A DNA stretch of 53,225 nt from Deinococcus sp. Arct2-2 (GCF_004801315.1 NZ_SSNW01000033.1:1-53225), one strand, 5' to 3'; shown: positions 32,703-43,610, counted from the first letter of the stretch. Translations and numbers: made by a program. The notes: generated by a model from the letters alone, not told the origin.

Positions 32703-33986
32703 CTACTTCCCCAGCACCGATGCTAGCGCCGCCCTCAGTGCAGCTTCGGCGTTCAGCGTGCCAGCGCCGCAACTCCGGGCCGGATCAGGGTCGCAGCTCC
32801 CACCGGGAAAGGGCGTGGCCGTGCGGGTCAGCAGGCTCCGCAGTTGCGCGGGCGAAAGCTTGGGGCGCACGCTCAGCAGCAGGGCTGCCACGCCCGCCGC
32901 GTGTGGGGCGGCAAAACTGGTGCCGTTGGGTTCGCGCACGCCACCCACTCCACTCAGGCTGCTGACCACCACGCCGTGCCCAACTTCCCCACCGGGTGCG
33001 GCCAACGCCACCGCGCGGCCCCAATTGGCGTAGCTGGGACGCACGCCCGCCTCGGTCACGCTGGTCACGGTCAGCACGTTGCGGCAGCCCGCCGGAGAGT
33101 AGCCGCTGGCGTCCTTGCCGTCGTTGGCGGCCCCGGCAATCACCAACGCGCCGCGTGCGGTTACGGCGTCTACGGCGGTCTGCACGCGCACGTCACAGCG
33201 GGTCAGGGGCACAAAGTCGGCGTACAAGCTCAGGTTCAGAATCCGGGCCGGGTTCGGGTTGATGGGTACGCCCGCCACCGTCAGGCCCGCCGCCCAGCGC
33301 AGACCATCGGCCAAATCTTGGGGGTCGATCAGGCCGTCTACGCCCGCCACGCGCACCTGCACCACCCGCACACGCGGCGCGATGCCCGCCATGCCGCGCC
33401 CATCGTGCGCCGCGCCGATGATATTGCCCACCACTTCGGCGTGATTAGCCAGCGCCCCGGCCCCCGCTGCATCGGCGTCGCGCCCATTGCCGTCGCCTGC
33501 CCGCGCCGCGTCCGACACGAAGTCGTAGCCATTGATGACCCGGCCCGCCAATTCAGGTGAGGCGATCAAGCCCGTGTCCAGCACGGCCACCGTCACAGGT
33601 GACATGACGGCAGGAAGCTGCGCCCACGCGCCTTCTAACCCGATGGCCCGCAGATTCCATTGCTGGGCATACAGCGGATCGGTAGGGCGGGGCAGTCCGG
33701 GCTGTGCGGTTGAAGGAGCTGGAGTTGGAGTGCTTGGGCGTGCAGGCGTTGTCGGTTGAGTGGGCGACAACTCTGGCAGGGGCGCGGACAGGGAAGAGGT
33801 GGGCGGCAGTTCCGGCAAGGTGCTGGGCGGCTTCGGTGTAGGCGGAGTGGGTCTGGGGAGCGTGGGGCGGGGCGGCAGCGCAGGAATGGCGGTGATGGAC
33901 TGGGCGGCGAAGGACAGTCCAGCGCCTCCCAGCAGCAAGCCACCACACACGGCAGCGCGAACATGGCCGCCAAAACGGTTCTTCAT
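32703..33986 (-). CDS. Secreted subtilisin-like (S8) serine protease
   Basis: 427 residues. A signal peptide ends about residue 27 (LSFAA-Q), then a Pro/Thr/Ser-rich linker (about 37-95), then the peptidase domain. Catalytic residues: Asp in VAVLDTG (near 134), His in [11 protein letters not shown] (near 183), oxyanion Asn in AGAANDG (near 285) and Ser in [12 protein letters not shown] (near 353). The order D-H-S and [11 protein letters not shown] are diagnostic. Exported to the envelope or medium for protein degradation. Leaderless start with CAGACT at 6 bases. Confidence 0.95.
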   Translation of the reverse strand: MKNRFGGHVRAAVCGGLLLGGAGLSFAAQSITAIPALPPRPTLPRPTPPTPKPPSTLPELPPTSSLSAPLPELSPTQPTTPARPSTPTPAPSTAQPGLPRPTDPLYAQQWNLRAIGLEGAWAQLPAVMSPVTVAVLDTGLIASPELAGRVINGYDFVSDAARAGDGNGRDADAAGAGALANHAEVVGNIIGAAHDGRGMAGIAPRVRVVQVRVAGVDGLIDPQDLADGLRWAAGLTVAGVPINPNPARILNLSLYADFVPLTRCDVRVQTAVDAVTARGALVIAGAANDGKDASGYSPAGCRNVLTVTSVTEAGVRPSYANWGRAVALAAPGGEVGHGVVVSSLSGVGGVREPNGTSFAAPHAAGVAALLLSVRPKLSPAQLRSLLTRTATPFPGGSCDPDPARSCGAGTLNAEAALRAALASVLGK

Positions 33987-33992
33987 CCCGCC

Positions 33993-33998
33993 AGTCTG
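33993..33998 (-). promoter_or_regulatory. Leaderless -10 of the subtilase gene
   Basis: CAGACT, 6 bases, ATG on the minus strand. GGCGGG next to the ATG could instead act as a weak ribosome site. Confidence 0.4.
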
Positions 33999-34075
33999 CC
34001 CCGCACGTCTGATGCTCGTCTGAGACGGCGTTTGTGCATTGCCTACCTTCTGCGTGAAGTGGGCTTACACGCGTG

Positions 34076-34081
34076 TAGCAT
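34076..34081 (+). promoter_or_regulatory. Leaderless -10 of the SDR gene at 34088
   Basis: TAGCAT, 6 bases, ATG 34088. It lies 90-95 bp from the divergent subtilase start. Confidence 0.55.
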
Positions 34082-34087
34082 GACCGA

Positions 34088-34885
34088 ATGACAGCCAATT
34101 CAGGCCAGACGAGCGCCGCCGTTATCAGCAAAGTCATCGTGCTGACGGGGGCTTCCAGCGGGATTGGGCGGGCCACCGCCGTAGAACTGGCGGCGCGGGG
34201 GCACAAGCTGGTGCTGGCCGCCCGCCGCGCCGATGAACTGGGGCTGCTGGCCCGTCAACTTGACCCTACGGGTGTGCGCGTCATCGCCGTGCCCACCGAC
34301 GTAACCGACGATGCCTCGCGCCGAGCGCTGCTGGCTGCCGCTGCCGCACAGTTCGGGCCAATAGATGTCCTGATCAACAATGCTGGTGTAACCGTAGAGC
34401 AGGGCTGGTGGTGGGATGACGCCGATCCTTTGCGCGTGCTGCGCGTGAATTTGGAATCGCCCATAGAGCTGACGCGGCTGGCCCTGCCCGACATGCGGCG
34501 GCGCGGGGCAGGCCACATCGTCAATATCGGTTCGGTGGCGGGGCGGGTGGCTACCAACGGCGTGTATTCGGCCAGCAAGTTCGGCCTGCGCGGGTTTTCC
34601 TTGGCCCTGCGGCGGGAGTTGCAGGGTACGGGCGTCACCGTCAGTCTGGTGGCCCCCGGTTTCGTGAAGAGCGAAATGACGGCTTCGGCCCGCCTGCCTA
34701 TGCCGGGGCCGGAAGTGGTCGCCCGCGCCGTAGCCGACGTGCTGGAGCGCCCCCGCGCCGAAGTGATCGTGCCCAAGTTTTACGCCGCGGTCGTGGTGCT
34801 GAACACGGTGTTTCCGGCAGTGGGCGATTTCGTGGTGCGGCGCATCATCGGGCGGCGGTATGCCCACGATCCGCAGGGGAAGTAG
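34088..34885 (+). CDS. Short-chain dehydrogenase/reductase
   Basis: 265 residues, classical [13 protein letters not shown] (about 20-29) binds NAD(P); NNAG is at about 97-100; the catalytic Ser is in NIGSVAG (about 145) and YSASK (about 159-163) supplies Tyr and Lys. The C-terminal part lacks a membrane segment but has an amphipathic end ending [12 protein letters not shown]. Substrate unknown. Divergent from the protease gene. Confidence 0.93.
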   Translation: MTANSGQTSAAVISKVIVLTGASSGIGRATAVELAARGHKLVLAARRADELGLLARQLDPTGVRVIAVPTDVTDDASRRALLAAAAAQFGPIDVLINNAGVTVEQGWWWDDADPLRVLRVNLESPIELTRLALPDMRRRGAGHIVNIGSVAGRVATNGVYSASKFGLRGFSLALRRELQGTGVTVSLVAPGFVKSEMTASARLPMPGPEVVARAVADVLERPRAEVIVPKFYAAVVVLNTVFPAVGDFVVRRIIGRRYAHDPQGK

Positions 34886-34974
34886 GGGGAACAGGAGTCT
34901 GAGGGTCAAGGGTCTAATACAGGATTATTGATGCTTGTATGACTGAACAACGTTCAGACTTGACGCTGCGTGTA

Positions 34975-35094
34975 AACCCCCCAGTCTGCTCTGCTTCGCA
35001 GCTGTACCAGTCCGCAGCCAGCCCCCTTAAAGGGGAGCGCACCAGCCTTTGTCCTCCCCTTGAGGGGGGGCGTTGCGTGAGCAACGGGGGGGTT
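34975..35094. repeat. ~100-bp intergenic repeat, copy C
   Basis: Begins AACCCCCCAGTCTGCT and ends GCAACGGGGGGGTT, like copies A, B and D, with about 20 extra bases near the left end where a CAGC-rich segment is duplicated. It fills part of the 414-bp gap before the App1-type gene. No gene seen in 34886-35299. Confidence 0.85.
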
Positions 35095-35287
35095 CACCTT
35101 CCAGCTTTGTGTCTGTCAAGCGTTGCCCAACAGAGTAGGAATCACTAAATTGAAAACTGTCCGAACCATTGTGGTGACGCCCTTCGCCCCTGTTGCGGAT
35201 TACCTGTGATCCCAAGTTGGCCTTGACCACTGCCCCACGTTCACAAATTCTCAACCTCACTCCGCCCGCTGGCCCCGCTCCGGCCCC

Positions 35288-35293
35288 TACACT
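35288..35293 (+). promoter_or_regulatory. Leaderless -10 of the App1-type gene
   Basis: TACACT, 6 bases, then GTG 35300. Confidence 0.6.
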
Positions 35294-35299
35294 AACCGG

Positions 35300-36451
<1,152 letters not shown>

Positions 36452-36460
36452 GAAGGGCGG

Positions 36461-36516
36461 TCTAAAGGTCTAGGGTCTAAGGGTCTAGGAAGGGCAACCC
36501 TCTGCGATCACTCACC
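36461..36516. repeat. Truncated inverted copy of the MITE-like repeat
   Basis: TCTAAAGGTCTAGGGTCTAAGGGTCTAG, immediately followed by AAGGGCAACCCTCTGCGATCACTCACC, which is the reverse complement (with changes) of the GGTGAGTGAGCGCCAGCGATTGCCCTT end of the copies at 21142 and 43324. The interior is missing. Confidence 0.5.
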
Positions 36517-36588
36517 TTGATCACAGGGACAGAAAGCAGGAACGTACAAACCACTGCCCAAGGCTTCTCGGGGCAGAAAAAGTAAGCA

Positions 36589-36624
36589 AAAAACAACCGC
36601 CAAGTTTCCCCAGCGGTTGTTTTT
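36589..36624. terminator. Bidirectional terminator
   Basis: Perfect 12-bp stem AAAAACAACCGC / GCGGTTGTTTTT with a 12-base loop. It sits between the convergent App1-type gene and the RNase R gene and can serve both strands. Confidence 0.9.
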
Positions 36625-36660
36625 ATTCTTTATCTTTCCCCACTCACCACTGACGGGTTT

Positions 36661-39600
36661 TTACCCCGATGCTGGCCCGCCGTTTCCACCCCGGCGGCCC
36701 CGGCGACGGCGACGGCGTTTGGCATCGTCTGCTTGGGCAGCCTGAGCCTGTGCGCTTTGCACCGATGCAGCCTGCGCGGGTGCGGCGGCCTGAGCTTGGG
36801 GTGCAGCGGCTTGCTGCGGGCGTGGCGTGCTTTGTTGGCGGCCATTCACGCGCTGTACGGCTCCCCGGTCATTGCTGCCGCGCGTATAGCCGCGCCCACC
36901 GCGCTCAGAGGAAGCCCGCTCGCTGCCGCCGCCACGCTCAAAGCTCCGGCCTCCGCTGCTGCGTCCACCCTGAGTTTCTTCGGGCGGCATATGATCCAGC
37001 GTCCAGTCGCCAAAATACATGCGCTGCACGGTGATGTTCACGGGGCGCAGGTGCTCGTTGCGGGGGCGCTCCAGCGTAATCACACGCCGGGGCCGTCCAC
37101 CGCCCGCATTACCGGAAGAAGCAGCGGCAGCGGGACGGCTGTTGCCACGTGCGCTGTTCATCGGTTGGCCGCCAAACGTCGCGCCTTCGCCTCGTTCCGG
37201 CGTGCTTCTTTCGCCGCGCTCGTACCTTCCCCGGCCACTGGGACGGGCAGAAGAGGCAGCAGAAGCTGGAGCCGCCGCACTCGGAAGGGGAGCCGGATCA
37301 TCCAGCGTGAACTTGCGCGGCGCACTGGTGGGCACGCTCTGCAACTTCTCGCGGCGTTCCTGCTCGCGGTCATCGCGGCGGCGGGCGCGGGGTTTATGTT
37401 CGGAATCCATGTCGTTCTCCTGAGTGTCTAGGCTACTTTGCAAGTTGAAATCGGTCTGACGGGCCAGCGGATTGACCGTGCTGATGGTGACGTTCACGGC
37501 GTCCCCGAGGCGGTAGCTGCGGCCCCGGCTGCGTCCGCGCAGCATCCCAGCATCTTCGATAAACACGTAATAGTCGTCATCCAAGTTGCTGATGTGCAGT
37601 TTGCCTTCCACGCCGTTTTCCAGCGCGATAAACAGACCGCTGGCAACCACGCCCGACACGTTTCCGGCAAAGGTTTGGCCCAAGTGTTCCTGCGCCCACT
37701 TCGCCTGATAGTACTTGGTCAGGTCGCGTTCGGCTTCACTGGCCGTGCGTTCGCGGGCGCTGGTGTGCGTGCCCATATCGGGCAACTTGGCCTGCAACTG
37801 CCCCACGGCGCGGCTTCCAGCCTTCAGGTCGCCGTTCAGCACGCCGCGCAAGGCCCGGTGAACCATCAAGTCGGGGTAGCGGCGAATCGGAGAAGTAAAG
37901 TGCAGGTATTCCTCGAACGCCAGCCCGAAGTGACCTAGGTTCTCCCCAGCGTACTTGGCCTGTTGCATGGAGCGCAGCAGCAGCGTATTCACCACGCTTT
38001 CACGGGGCGTGCCGCGCACCTGCTTCAGCACCGCCTGATACGCCTGCGGGGTGGGTTCGCCGCCGGGGAACGAGAAGCCCAAGCGTCCAATCGCCGCCGT
38101 CACGTCCTGAAAGCGTTGCAGGGTGGGTTCTTCGTGAATGCGGAACAGGGTCGGAATCTCGCGCTCCAGCAGATAGTGGGCCACCACTTTGTTCGCCAGC
38201 AGCATCAAATCTTCGATCATGCCGCGTGCGGTTTCTTCGCGGATCGGCGTCAGTTCCATGCGGCCATCTGGCCCCACGTCGACTTTCACTTCCCGCATTT
38301 TGAAATCCAGCGAACCTTCGCGCAGACGGCGTTGGCGCAGCTTGGTCGTAATTTTCAGCAGCAGGTGCAGGTCGCCTTCCAGTTGGCGGGCGGCTTCGGG
38401 CAGCGTAGCGGTGGCTTCGCTGTAGGCCTGCACCTCGTCATACGTCAGGCGGGCCTTGGAGTTGATGACGCTGGGCGCAAGCTGCACCTTCAAGATGTCG
38501 CCCTCTGCCGAGAGTTCCACCAGCGCCGTCATGGTCAGGCGGTCTTGGTACGGCACGAGGCTGCACACGCCGTTGCTGAGGTGTTCGGGCAGCATGGGCA
38601 GCACCCGTCCCGGCAAATACACGCTGGTGGCGCGGGCGTAGGCTTCCTCATCCAGCGCCGTGCCTTCAGGAACGTAGTGGCTCACGTCGGCAATGTGAAC
38701 GCCCACCACAAAGGTGCCTTCGGGCGTCGGCTGGATATGAATCGCGTCGTCAAAGTCTTTGGCGTCGCGGCCATCTACCGTAAAGATGTTGTAGCTGCGC
38801 AGATCAAGCCTTCCGGCCAGCGCCTCTGCCGGAATCTCTGCGGGAATGGCGTTGGCCTGCGCCTCGGCTTCCGGCGCAAATTCTCCGCGCAGACCGAATT
38901 TCACGATCACGGCTTCGGTTTCGGTTTCGGGATCGTCCTCGTTGCCCAGCACGCGCTTGATCTGCCCGAAGACTTCATCCTCTCCGGTGTGTTCGGGCCA
39001 GTACAACTCGGTGACCACGCGTGCGCCCTGCTCCAGCCCTTCTATGCCTTCTGGGAACACCAGAATCCGGTGGCGGGCGCGGTGATCGTCGGGCTTGAGG
39101 ATGGGGTGGCCGTGATGGAATTCCAGCGTACCCACGAGCTGTTTGTAAGCCCGCTGCACGATGCGTACCACGCTGGCACGCGGGCTGCCGTCGCCGCGTT
39201 GGCCCCGGCGAGGGCCGCCCTTGCCGTTGCTGGTGCCGTAGCCGTTGCCAGTGTCACCGCGTCCTTCCATCCGCACCAGCACGATGTCGCCGTTCCAAGC
39301 TTCCATCGTGTTGCCCTCGGCCACGTAGTAATCTTCGCCGCCGCTGTCGGGCACCACGAAGCCGAAGCCCGCTGCCGACGCCTGAAAGCGCCCCCGCACG
39401 AGGCTCATCGCTTCGGGCAGGCCGTAGGTATGGCGGCGAGTCCGGACGACTTCGCCCGTTTCCGTCAGGTTGTCCAGCAAGGCTTCCAGACTGCGCCAGT
39501 CGCCAATCCGCGAGATGGTCTGGCGCGTAAAGGTGCGTTCTAGGTCGCGCACATGCACGGGCCGCCCTAGCTTGCGAAGCTGGGCGATTACGATGTCGCG

Positions 39601-40812
39601 GGCAGGATTCTGGTTGTCTTCGCCGTCCTCTGCGTCAGTATTGTCAGAAGCGTTGGCCTGCACTTGCGCTGGCTCGGCTTCTTCCGGCTCTGTCGCTCCG
39701 GCTTCAACTGCTACAGGCGCGGCTTCGGCCTGCTTGCCTCTGCCTTTGCCCTTGGCGCGACTCGGCTCGGTGATAGCCTCTGCTACCACTGGTTCTAGGG
39801 CTGCTTCCGCTTCGACTGGCACAGCTTCCACGCCGCTCAGCACCTCGGTCAAAGGCAGTTCCTCAACGGGTGCATCGGCCACTGCTTTAGCTTTGCGGCC
39901 TTTGCGGGTCTTGATCGGGACTTCCAACAGGACGGGTTCGGCGGCTACATCGGCGGGCGCGGCGGCGTCTGTGGGTGTAGGGCTGACCGCTTCGGCCAGT
40001 TCCAGCACCGCCGTTTCTACCGTGTTGCTGTCTGCCGTGCCGCTCGTCAGCACCACTGCGGGCGCGTCGGCTTTGGCCTTGCGGGGGCGTTTGGCTGTGG
40101 CGGCGATGACCTCTACAGGCGCGGCTTCCACCGGAGTTTCCTGCATGACAGGAGCGACGGCTTCCGCTTGGGCTGGCTCAACTTCGGCCACTTCTGCGGC
40201 TGGCACACTGACCTTGCGGCCCCCACGCTTGGCTTTTGCGGCGGGCTGGGGCGCTTCCGGTTCGGCCACTGCCACTTCTGCCACCTCGGGTTCAACGGGG
40301 GCGGCTTCTACAGCTTCTGCTTCCGGCAGGGGAGAGGCGGCAGCTTCAGCGGGCGCGGCCTCCACGACTCCCTTCCGGCCCCGCTTGGGTGCAGCAGTTT
40401 TGGGCTGCTCCACAGTCGCGGGGGCTTCGGCCTGAGGCTCTGGCACATCTGCTTCAGCTTGCGCCGCCGCTTTGGCTGGAACCTTGCGGCCCTGCTTAGC
40501 GCGTGCTGGCGCGGCCTCGGTGGGTTGCGCTTCTGCGGCAACGGTCAGCAGCGGCTCCATTTCGGGCGCTGCAACTTCTGCCGCAATTTCCTGTTCTACA
40601 ACGGCAGGTTTGCTCTTGCTGGTTTTTTTGCTCGATTTGACGGCATCCGCCATCGGTTGGGGCGCAGCCTGCGCGGGCGTAATCGCCGTGCGCTGCCGCT
40701 TGCCTTGCTGTCCCTTCTTGGCCTGCGCCGTGTCGGGCTTCATTGTCTGTTCGGAGTCGGCGCTGACGCTGGTTGCGCTCTGCGCCGCACCCCCCTTGTT
40801 CACTTTAGGCAT
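36661..40812 (-). CDS. RNase R family exoribonuclease with long disordered tails
   Basis: 1383 residues against about 700-900 for ordinary RNase R. Residues about 1-400 are low-complexity, rich in Ala, Glu, Pro and Val with KRGRK-like basic clusters. The core starts near 400 with a winged-helix segment (ARDIVIAQLRKLGRPVHV), then cold-shock domains, the RNB catalytic motif DGRDAKDFDDAIHI near 675-690, and an S1 domain near 1030-1115. The last ~265 residues are rich in Arg, Gly, Ser and Gln (RGG-like repeats, a final run RRRRRRGRRGG). It degrades structured RNA 3' to 5'. The ATG has AGGTG upstream. The long leader is described separately. Confidence 0.93.
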   Translation of the reverse strand: MPKVNKGGAAQSATSVSADSEQTMKPDTAQAKKGQQGKRQRTAITPAQAAPQPMADAVKSSKKTSKSKPAVVEQEIAAEVAAPEMEPLLTVAAEAQPTEAAPARAKQGRKVPAKAAAQAEADVPEPQAEAPATVEQPKTAAPKRGRKGVVEAAPAEAAASPLPEAEAVEAAPVEPEVAEVAVAEPEAPQPAAKAKRGGRKVSVPAAEVAEVEPAQAEAVAPVMQETPVEAAPVEVIAATAKRPRKAKADAPAVVLTSGTADSNTVETAVLELAEAVSPTPTDAAAPADVAAEPVLLEVPIKTRKGRKAKAVADAPVEELPLTEVLSGVEAVPVEAEAALEPVVAEAITEPSRAKGKGRGKQAEAAPVAVEAGATEPEEAEPAQVQANASDNTDAEDGEDNQNPARDIVIAQLRKLGRPVHVRDLERTFTRQTISRIGDWRSLEALLDNLTETGEVVRTRRHTYGLPEAMSLVRGRFQASAAGFGFVVPDSGGEDYYVAEGNTMEAWNGDIVLVRMEGRGDTGNGYGTSNGKGGPRRGQRGDGSPRASVVRIVQRAYKQLVGTLEFHHGHPILKPDDHRARHRILVFPEGIEGLEQGARVVTELYWPEHTGEDEVFGQIKRVLGNEDDPETETEAVIVKFGLRGEFAPEAEAQANAIPAEIPAEALAGRLDLRSYNIFTVDGRDAKDFDDAIHIQPTPEGTFVVGVHIADVSHYVPEGTALDEEAYARATSVYLPGRVLPMLPEHLSNGVCSLVPYQDRLTMTALVELSAEGDILKVQLAPSVINSKARLTYDEVQAYSEATATLPEAARQLEGDLHLLLKITTKLRQRRLREGSLDFKMREVKVDVGPDGRMELTPIREETARGMIEDLMLLANKVVAHYLLEREIPTLFRIHEEPTLQRFQDVTAAIGRLGFSFPGGEPTPQAYQAVLKQVRGTPRESVVNTLLLRSMQQAKYAGENLGHFGLAFEEYLHFTSPIRRYPDLMVHRALRGVLNGDLKAGSRAVGQLQAKLPDMGTHTSARERTASEAERDLTKYYQAKWAQEHLGQTFAGNVSGVVASGLFIALENGVEGKLHISNLDDDYYVFIEDAGMLRGRSRGRSYRLGDAVNVTISTVNPLARQTDFNLQSSLDTQENDMDSEHKPRARRRDDREQERREKLQSVPTSAPRKFTLDDPAPLPSAAAPASAASSARPSGRGRYERGERSTPERGEGATFGGQPMNSARGNSRPAAAASSGNAGGGRPRRVITLERPRNEHLRPVNITVQRMYFGDWTLDHMPPEETQGGRSSGGRSFERGGGSERASSERGGRGYTRGSNDRGAVQRVNGRQQSTPRPQQAAAPQAQAAAPAQAASVQSAQAQAAQADDAKRRRRRRGRRGGNGGPASG

Positions 40813-41188
40813 TCCGCACCTGGGGTCTAGCTTGCTGCCCGTGGGTTCTGATTTCGTGTGGGGCGCGCGGCCCCGGCCTACTGGCCCTGTTTGCCGCGCA
40901 CGCCCCGGTCAGCACTGGCCGCCCACGGGGATAGATGAGATCGCTTGTCACGGGGGGCCGCCCTGCATCCGCGCTACCGCCAAACCCTATAGGCCAGACG
41001 AAATTGCGGGGGCGCTTTCCTCATACCACCCGGAAGCACCCCCAGTTTAACACATGGCCCCGCCCGCGCCGCGTGCCCTAGCTTACGCCGACGCTTAAAG
41101 AGTGGGGGACAGCAGTGGGGTGTGGGGAAGCCGTGCTGGACGGCTGAAGGTCTGCACCACCTCTCTCAGATTCGTTCAGCCCTTGCTT
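40813..41188 (-). other. Long untranslated leader region of RNase R
   Basis: 376 bp without a gene. On the minus strand TAAACT at 41049-41044 is the best -10 candidate, which would give a leader of about 225 bases that is GC-rich and can form several stems (for example GGCCGGGGCCGCGCGCC). No known RNA family was matched; a bacterial RNase P core was looked for and not found. A leader this long suggests post-transcriptional control of RNase R. Confidence 0.45.
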
Positions 41189-41911
41189 CTACTTGTTGAA
41201 ACCGCAGGCCACACACTCGACCTCGTCTGCGATGAACTGATACACGTCCAGCCGCACCGCGCCTCCCCCATTGCCCACCGGATTGCCAAGCTGGGCCGCC
41301 ACCGAGTCTTGCTGCACGCGCTCTTTCACTTTCAGGTCGGCACTGGGCAGGGGTTCAGGGAACTGTTGAGGCACGCTGGGGGTAAGTTGCACCTGAAATC
41401 GGGGGTCGGTCTGCAGGGCGTCGCCGTTCTTACTGTCGCGCAACTCGGTGTTGTCTGCGCTGATGCCGGGCCGGTTGGTCAGGGCCAGTATCCGTCCGGG
41501 AATCAGCGGTGTCAGCGACGTGGGCGCAGTTCCCAGCATCGCCACGGGTCGGCTCCAGATCACCTTGTTCTGGTTGATGTTGTAGCTCAGCAAGGTGTAA
41601 TCGGGTTTCAGTACCACCAGCGCGGGCGCGAGGTCAAGCGTCCACAACAAGACCGGCCCCTGATAGATCAGCACCTTTTTGGTTGCCGCGCCCCAACTGA
41701 ATTTCCAGAGCGAGGTCACGGCCCCCTTGGTTTCCGCCACCGTCACCGACTGGCCGTCCGGGGCCACTTGGGGGCTGTGCCACTGGCCCGCGCAAGGCGT
41801 ACTGCACAGGATTTGGCTCAGTTGGCGCTTCCACTGATCGGATGGGGCAGAGGCAGCGGGAGTTGTCAGGCAAAGGAGCAGCGCGGGTAGAAGCATCCGG
41901 AATAAGTGCAT
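41189..41911 (-). CDS. Secreted hypothetical protein
   Basis: 240 residues. A signal peptide (MHLFRMLLPALLLCLTTPAASA) precedes a mature protein that looks like a beta-propeller fragment: WHSPQVAPDGQSVTVAETKG and WKFSWGAATKKVLIYQGPVLLW resemble TolB/WD-type blades. Four Cys residues (two early, CSTPC, and two late, CVAC) may form disulfides. AAGGAG precedes the ATG. No family recognised; periplasmic or extracellular. Confidence 0.7.
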   Translation of the reverse strand: MHLFRMLLPALLLCLTTPAASAPSDQWKRQLSQILCSTPCAGQWHSPQVAPDGQSVTVAETKGAVTSLWKFSWGAATKKVLIYQGPVLLWTLDLAPALVVLKPDYTLLSYNINQNKVIWSRPVAMLGTAPTSLTPLIPGRILALTNRPGISADNTELRDSKNGDALQTDPRFQVQLTPSVPQQFPEPLPSADLKVKERVQQDSVAAQLGNPVGNGGGAVRLDVYQFIADEVECVACGFNK

Positions 41912-42034
41912 AGCGGCTCCTTGGACAGAAGGAAGGTGGATCAGTTAAATTCAGTATTTATTGTGCTCAAGCTATCCGCTTTCCCCCAACACAAGCCTGT
42001 CAAATACTGTGTGTGAGGAAAGACGCTCAACAAT

Positions 42035-42835
42035 TCACTCCGGCTCGTCTAGCATCAGCGTTCCCACAATCGGCGCGTGATCGCTGAGGCGGGCGAACCG
42101 GTCTGCCTGCACGCCCTCTACCGCGATTCCAGCGGCCAACAGGTAATCGATGCGCCAGCCTACATCGTTGTCGAAGGCCCCAGAACGGTTGCTCCACCAC
42201 GTGTAGGCGGGCAAGTCGCCCAAGCTGACGCGATGGGTGTCGGTGAGGCCGCCTGCCAAGTGCGCCGTCATCCATTCGCGCTCATGGGGCAAGAAGCCGC
42301 TGTTCTTTTGGTTGCTGCGCCAGTTTTTCAAGTCAAGTTCTTGGTGGGCCACGTTGTAATCTCCGCCAATCACCAGCGGCAGTCCTTCGGCCAGCAGTGC
42401 CTCTGTCCAACCCTGAAACACGCCTAAAGCCTCATCCTTGAAGGTTTGGCGCTCGCCCCGGCTACCGCTGGGAAGGTACACACTGGCAAATCGCACCCCC
42501 TGAATGACGGCACTCAGTACCCGGCCTTCGGCGTCTAGGGCGTCGTGTAGCAGGCCCACGCGCACATCGGTCAGCGGCGTGCGCGACAGGATAGCCACGC
42601 CGCTGTAGCCGGGTTTTTGCGCCGGAAACCACGCGCCCTCGTACCCCGGTAAGGCGTCCGGCATCGGGTCGGCCCGCACTTCCTGAAGCAGCAGCACATC
42701 GGGGGCGGTGCGCTCTACCCAGTCGGCCAGCCCTTTCCGGAGCGCACTCCGCAGGCCGTTTACGTTGAGGGTGGCAACTTTCAGGCTGGTTCGCGCCCCG
42801 GTGGTGGGGGGGAGGTCGGGGGTGTCCGGCGTCAT
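42035..42835 (-). CDS. xth: Exodeoxyribonuclease III
   Basis: 266 residues. AP endonuclease/3' exonuclease of base-excision repair. EEP-family motifs: NVNGLRSA (about 21-28), LLLQEVR with the metal-binding Glu, the segment GDYNVAHQELDLKNW (about 150-165), DTHR/WW, and SDHAPI near the C-terminus, with the catalytic Asp-His pair. The start at 42835 is preferred over 42871 because TATGCT lies eight bases upstream of it; the longer form adds an unusual MRQRGGALCCPQ. Important in a radiation-tolerant genus. Confidence 0.93.
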   Translation of the reverse strand: MTPDTPDLPPTTGARTSLKVATLNVNGLRSALRKGLADWVERTAPDVLLLQEVRADPMPDALPGYEGAWFPAQKPGYSGVAILSRTPLTDVRVGLLHDALDAEGRVLSAVIQGVRFASVYLPSGSRGERQTFKDEALGVFQGWTEALLAEGLPLVIGGDYNVAHQELDLKNWRSNQKNSGFLPHEREWMTAHLAGGLTDTHRVSLGDLPAYTWWSNRSGAFDNDVGWRIDYLLAAGIAVEGVQADRFARLSDHAPIVGTLMLDEPE

Positions 42836-42843
42836 CTGAGGGC

Positions 42844-42849
42844 AGCATA
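42844..42849 (-). promoter_or_regulatory. -10 of the exonuclease III gene
   Basis: TATGCT, 8 bases, ATG on the minus strand. Confidence 0.5.
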
Positions 42850-43014
42850 GCGCCCCGCCTCGTTGGCGCATGGGTGCAGAAAAAGTGGCTGCCCGTTCCG
42901 CCGCCTCGGTCTGCTCTGCGGGCCGTCAAGCGACACTGCTTGAGGGAATACTTAGCAGACGCTTAGTCAATCTCTACCCTCAGTCCACCGGGGATCGCTT
43001 AGGCTAGAGGTCAT

Positions 43015-43323
43015 ATGGCCGATATCAAGTTCCGCAACGAATCCGATGGCAGCGATTTTCAGATGCCTCACCCCAAGGCCGTCCGCGTTCTGGCGGATGT
43101 GGACGCTTGGGCGCAGAAGAACGGTTTCGACCATGTGGTGTTCTGGCGCGATCCCGAAGACGAGCATAAATTCTGGGTGCAGTTGGGCGAAGACAAGCTG
43201 AACTACTGGATTCACTCCAATACCTTCACAGACGGCAAGCACGAAACAGTAGAGATGCAGATGGATTACGCACGCGGGGCACAGCGCCGGAGTGCGGCGG
43301 GGTACGGCAAGTTCGATAAATAG
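43015..43323 (+). CDS. Small acidic hypothetical protein
   Basis: 102 residues, soluble, alpha/beta in look, with HEDE-like charged patches (FWRDPEDEHKFWVQLGEDKLNYWIHSN). No signal peptide, metal motif or recognisable family. TAGGCT lies nine bases before the ATG, and AGAGG four bases before it; either could set initiation. A MITE-like repeat follows its stop codon directly. Confidence 0.65.
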   Translation: MADIKFRNESDGSDFQMPHPKAVRVLADVDAWAQKNGFDHVVFWRDPEDEHKFWVQLGEDKLNYWIHSNTFTDGKHETVEMQMDYARGAQRRSAAGYGKFDK

Positions 43324-43540
43324 TCTGAGGGTCTGAGGTGCTAGGGCGAGTTCGTGGCTAGGTGGCCCCCTCACCCCGCTGCCTTCTGCAGCGCCCTTCT
43401 CCCACAAGGGGCGAGGGCTAACGGCAAAAGCAGAGAGCGTGGTGTTGCTCCCTCACCCTTGAGGGGGGAGGGCTGGGGAGGGGGTGACTGAGCGCCAGCG
43501 ATTGCCCTTCCTCAGACCCTTCGACCCTAGACCCTTAGAC
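43324..43540. repeat. MITE-like repeat, copy 2
   Basis: Shares with copy 1 the interior CTCCCTCACCCTTGAGGGGG and the end GAGCGCCAGCGATTGCCCTT, closing with AGACCCTTAGAC. The left tip is degraded (GGGTCTGAGG). It fills the gap between two plus-strand genes. Confidence 0.75.
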
Positions 43541-43597
43541 GCCCTTCCCCCACCGTCCCACAACGCAACATCCAACCTCTCCACGGGTCACGACGCC

Positions 43598-43603
43598 TAC
43601 ACT
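43598..43603 (+). promoter_or_regulatory. Leaderless -10 of the aminopeptidase gene
   Basis: TACACT, 7 bases, ATG 43611. Confidence 0.55.
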
Positions 43604-43610
43604 GGCAGTC

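Noticed and set aside
37963..39543. A 526-codon open frame antisense to RNase R
   Set aside because: Same reason; the minus-strand gene has clear domain motifs.
40813..41100. Possible RNase P RNA (GAGGAAAG-like string)
   Set aside because: The string is not followed by the conserved core sequence and the region is too short for the whole RNA.
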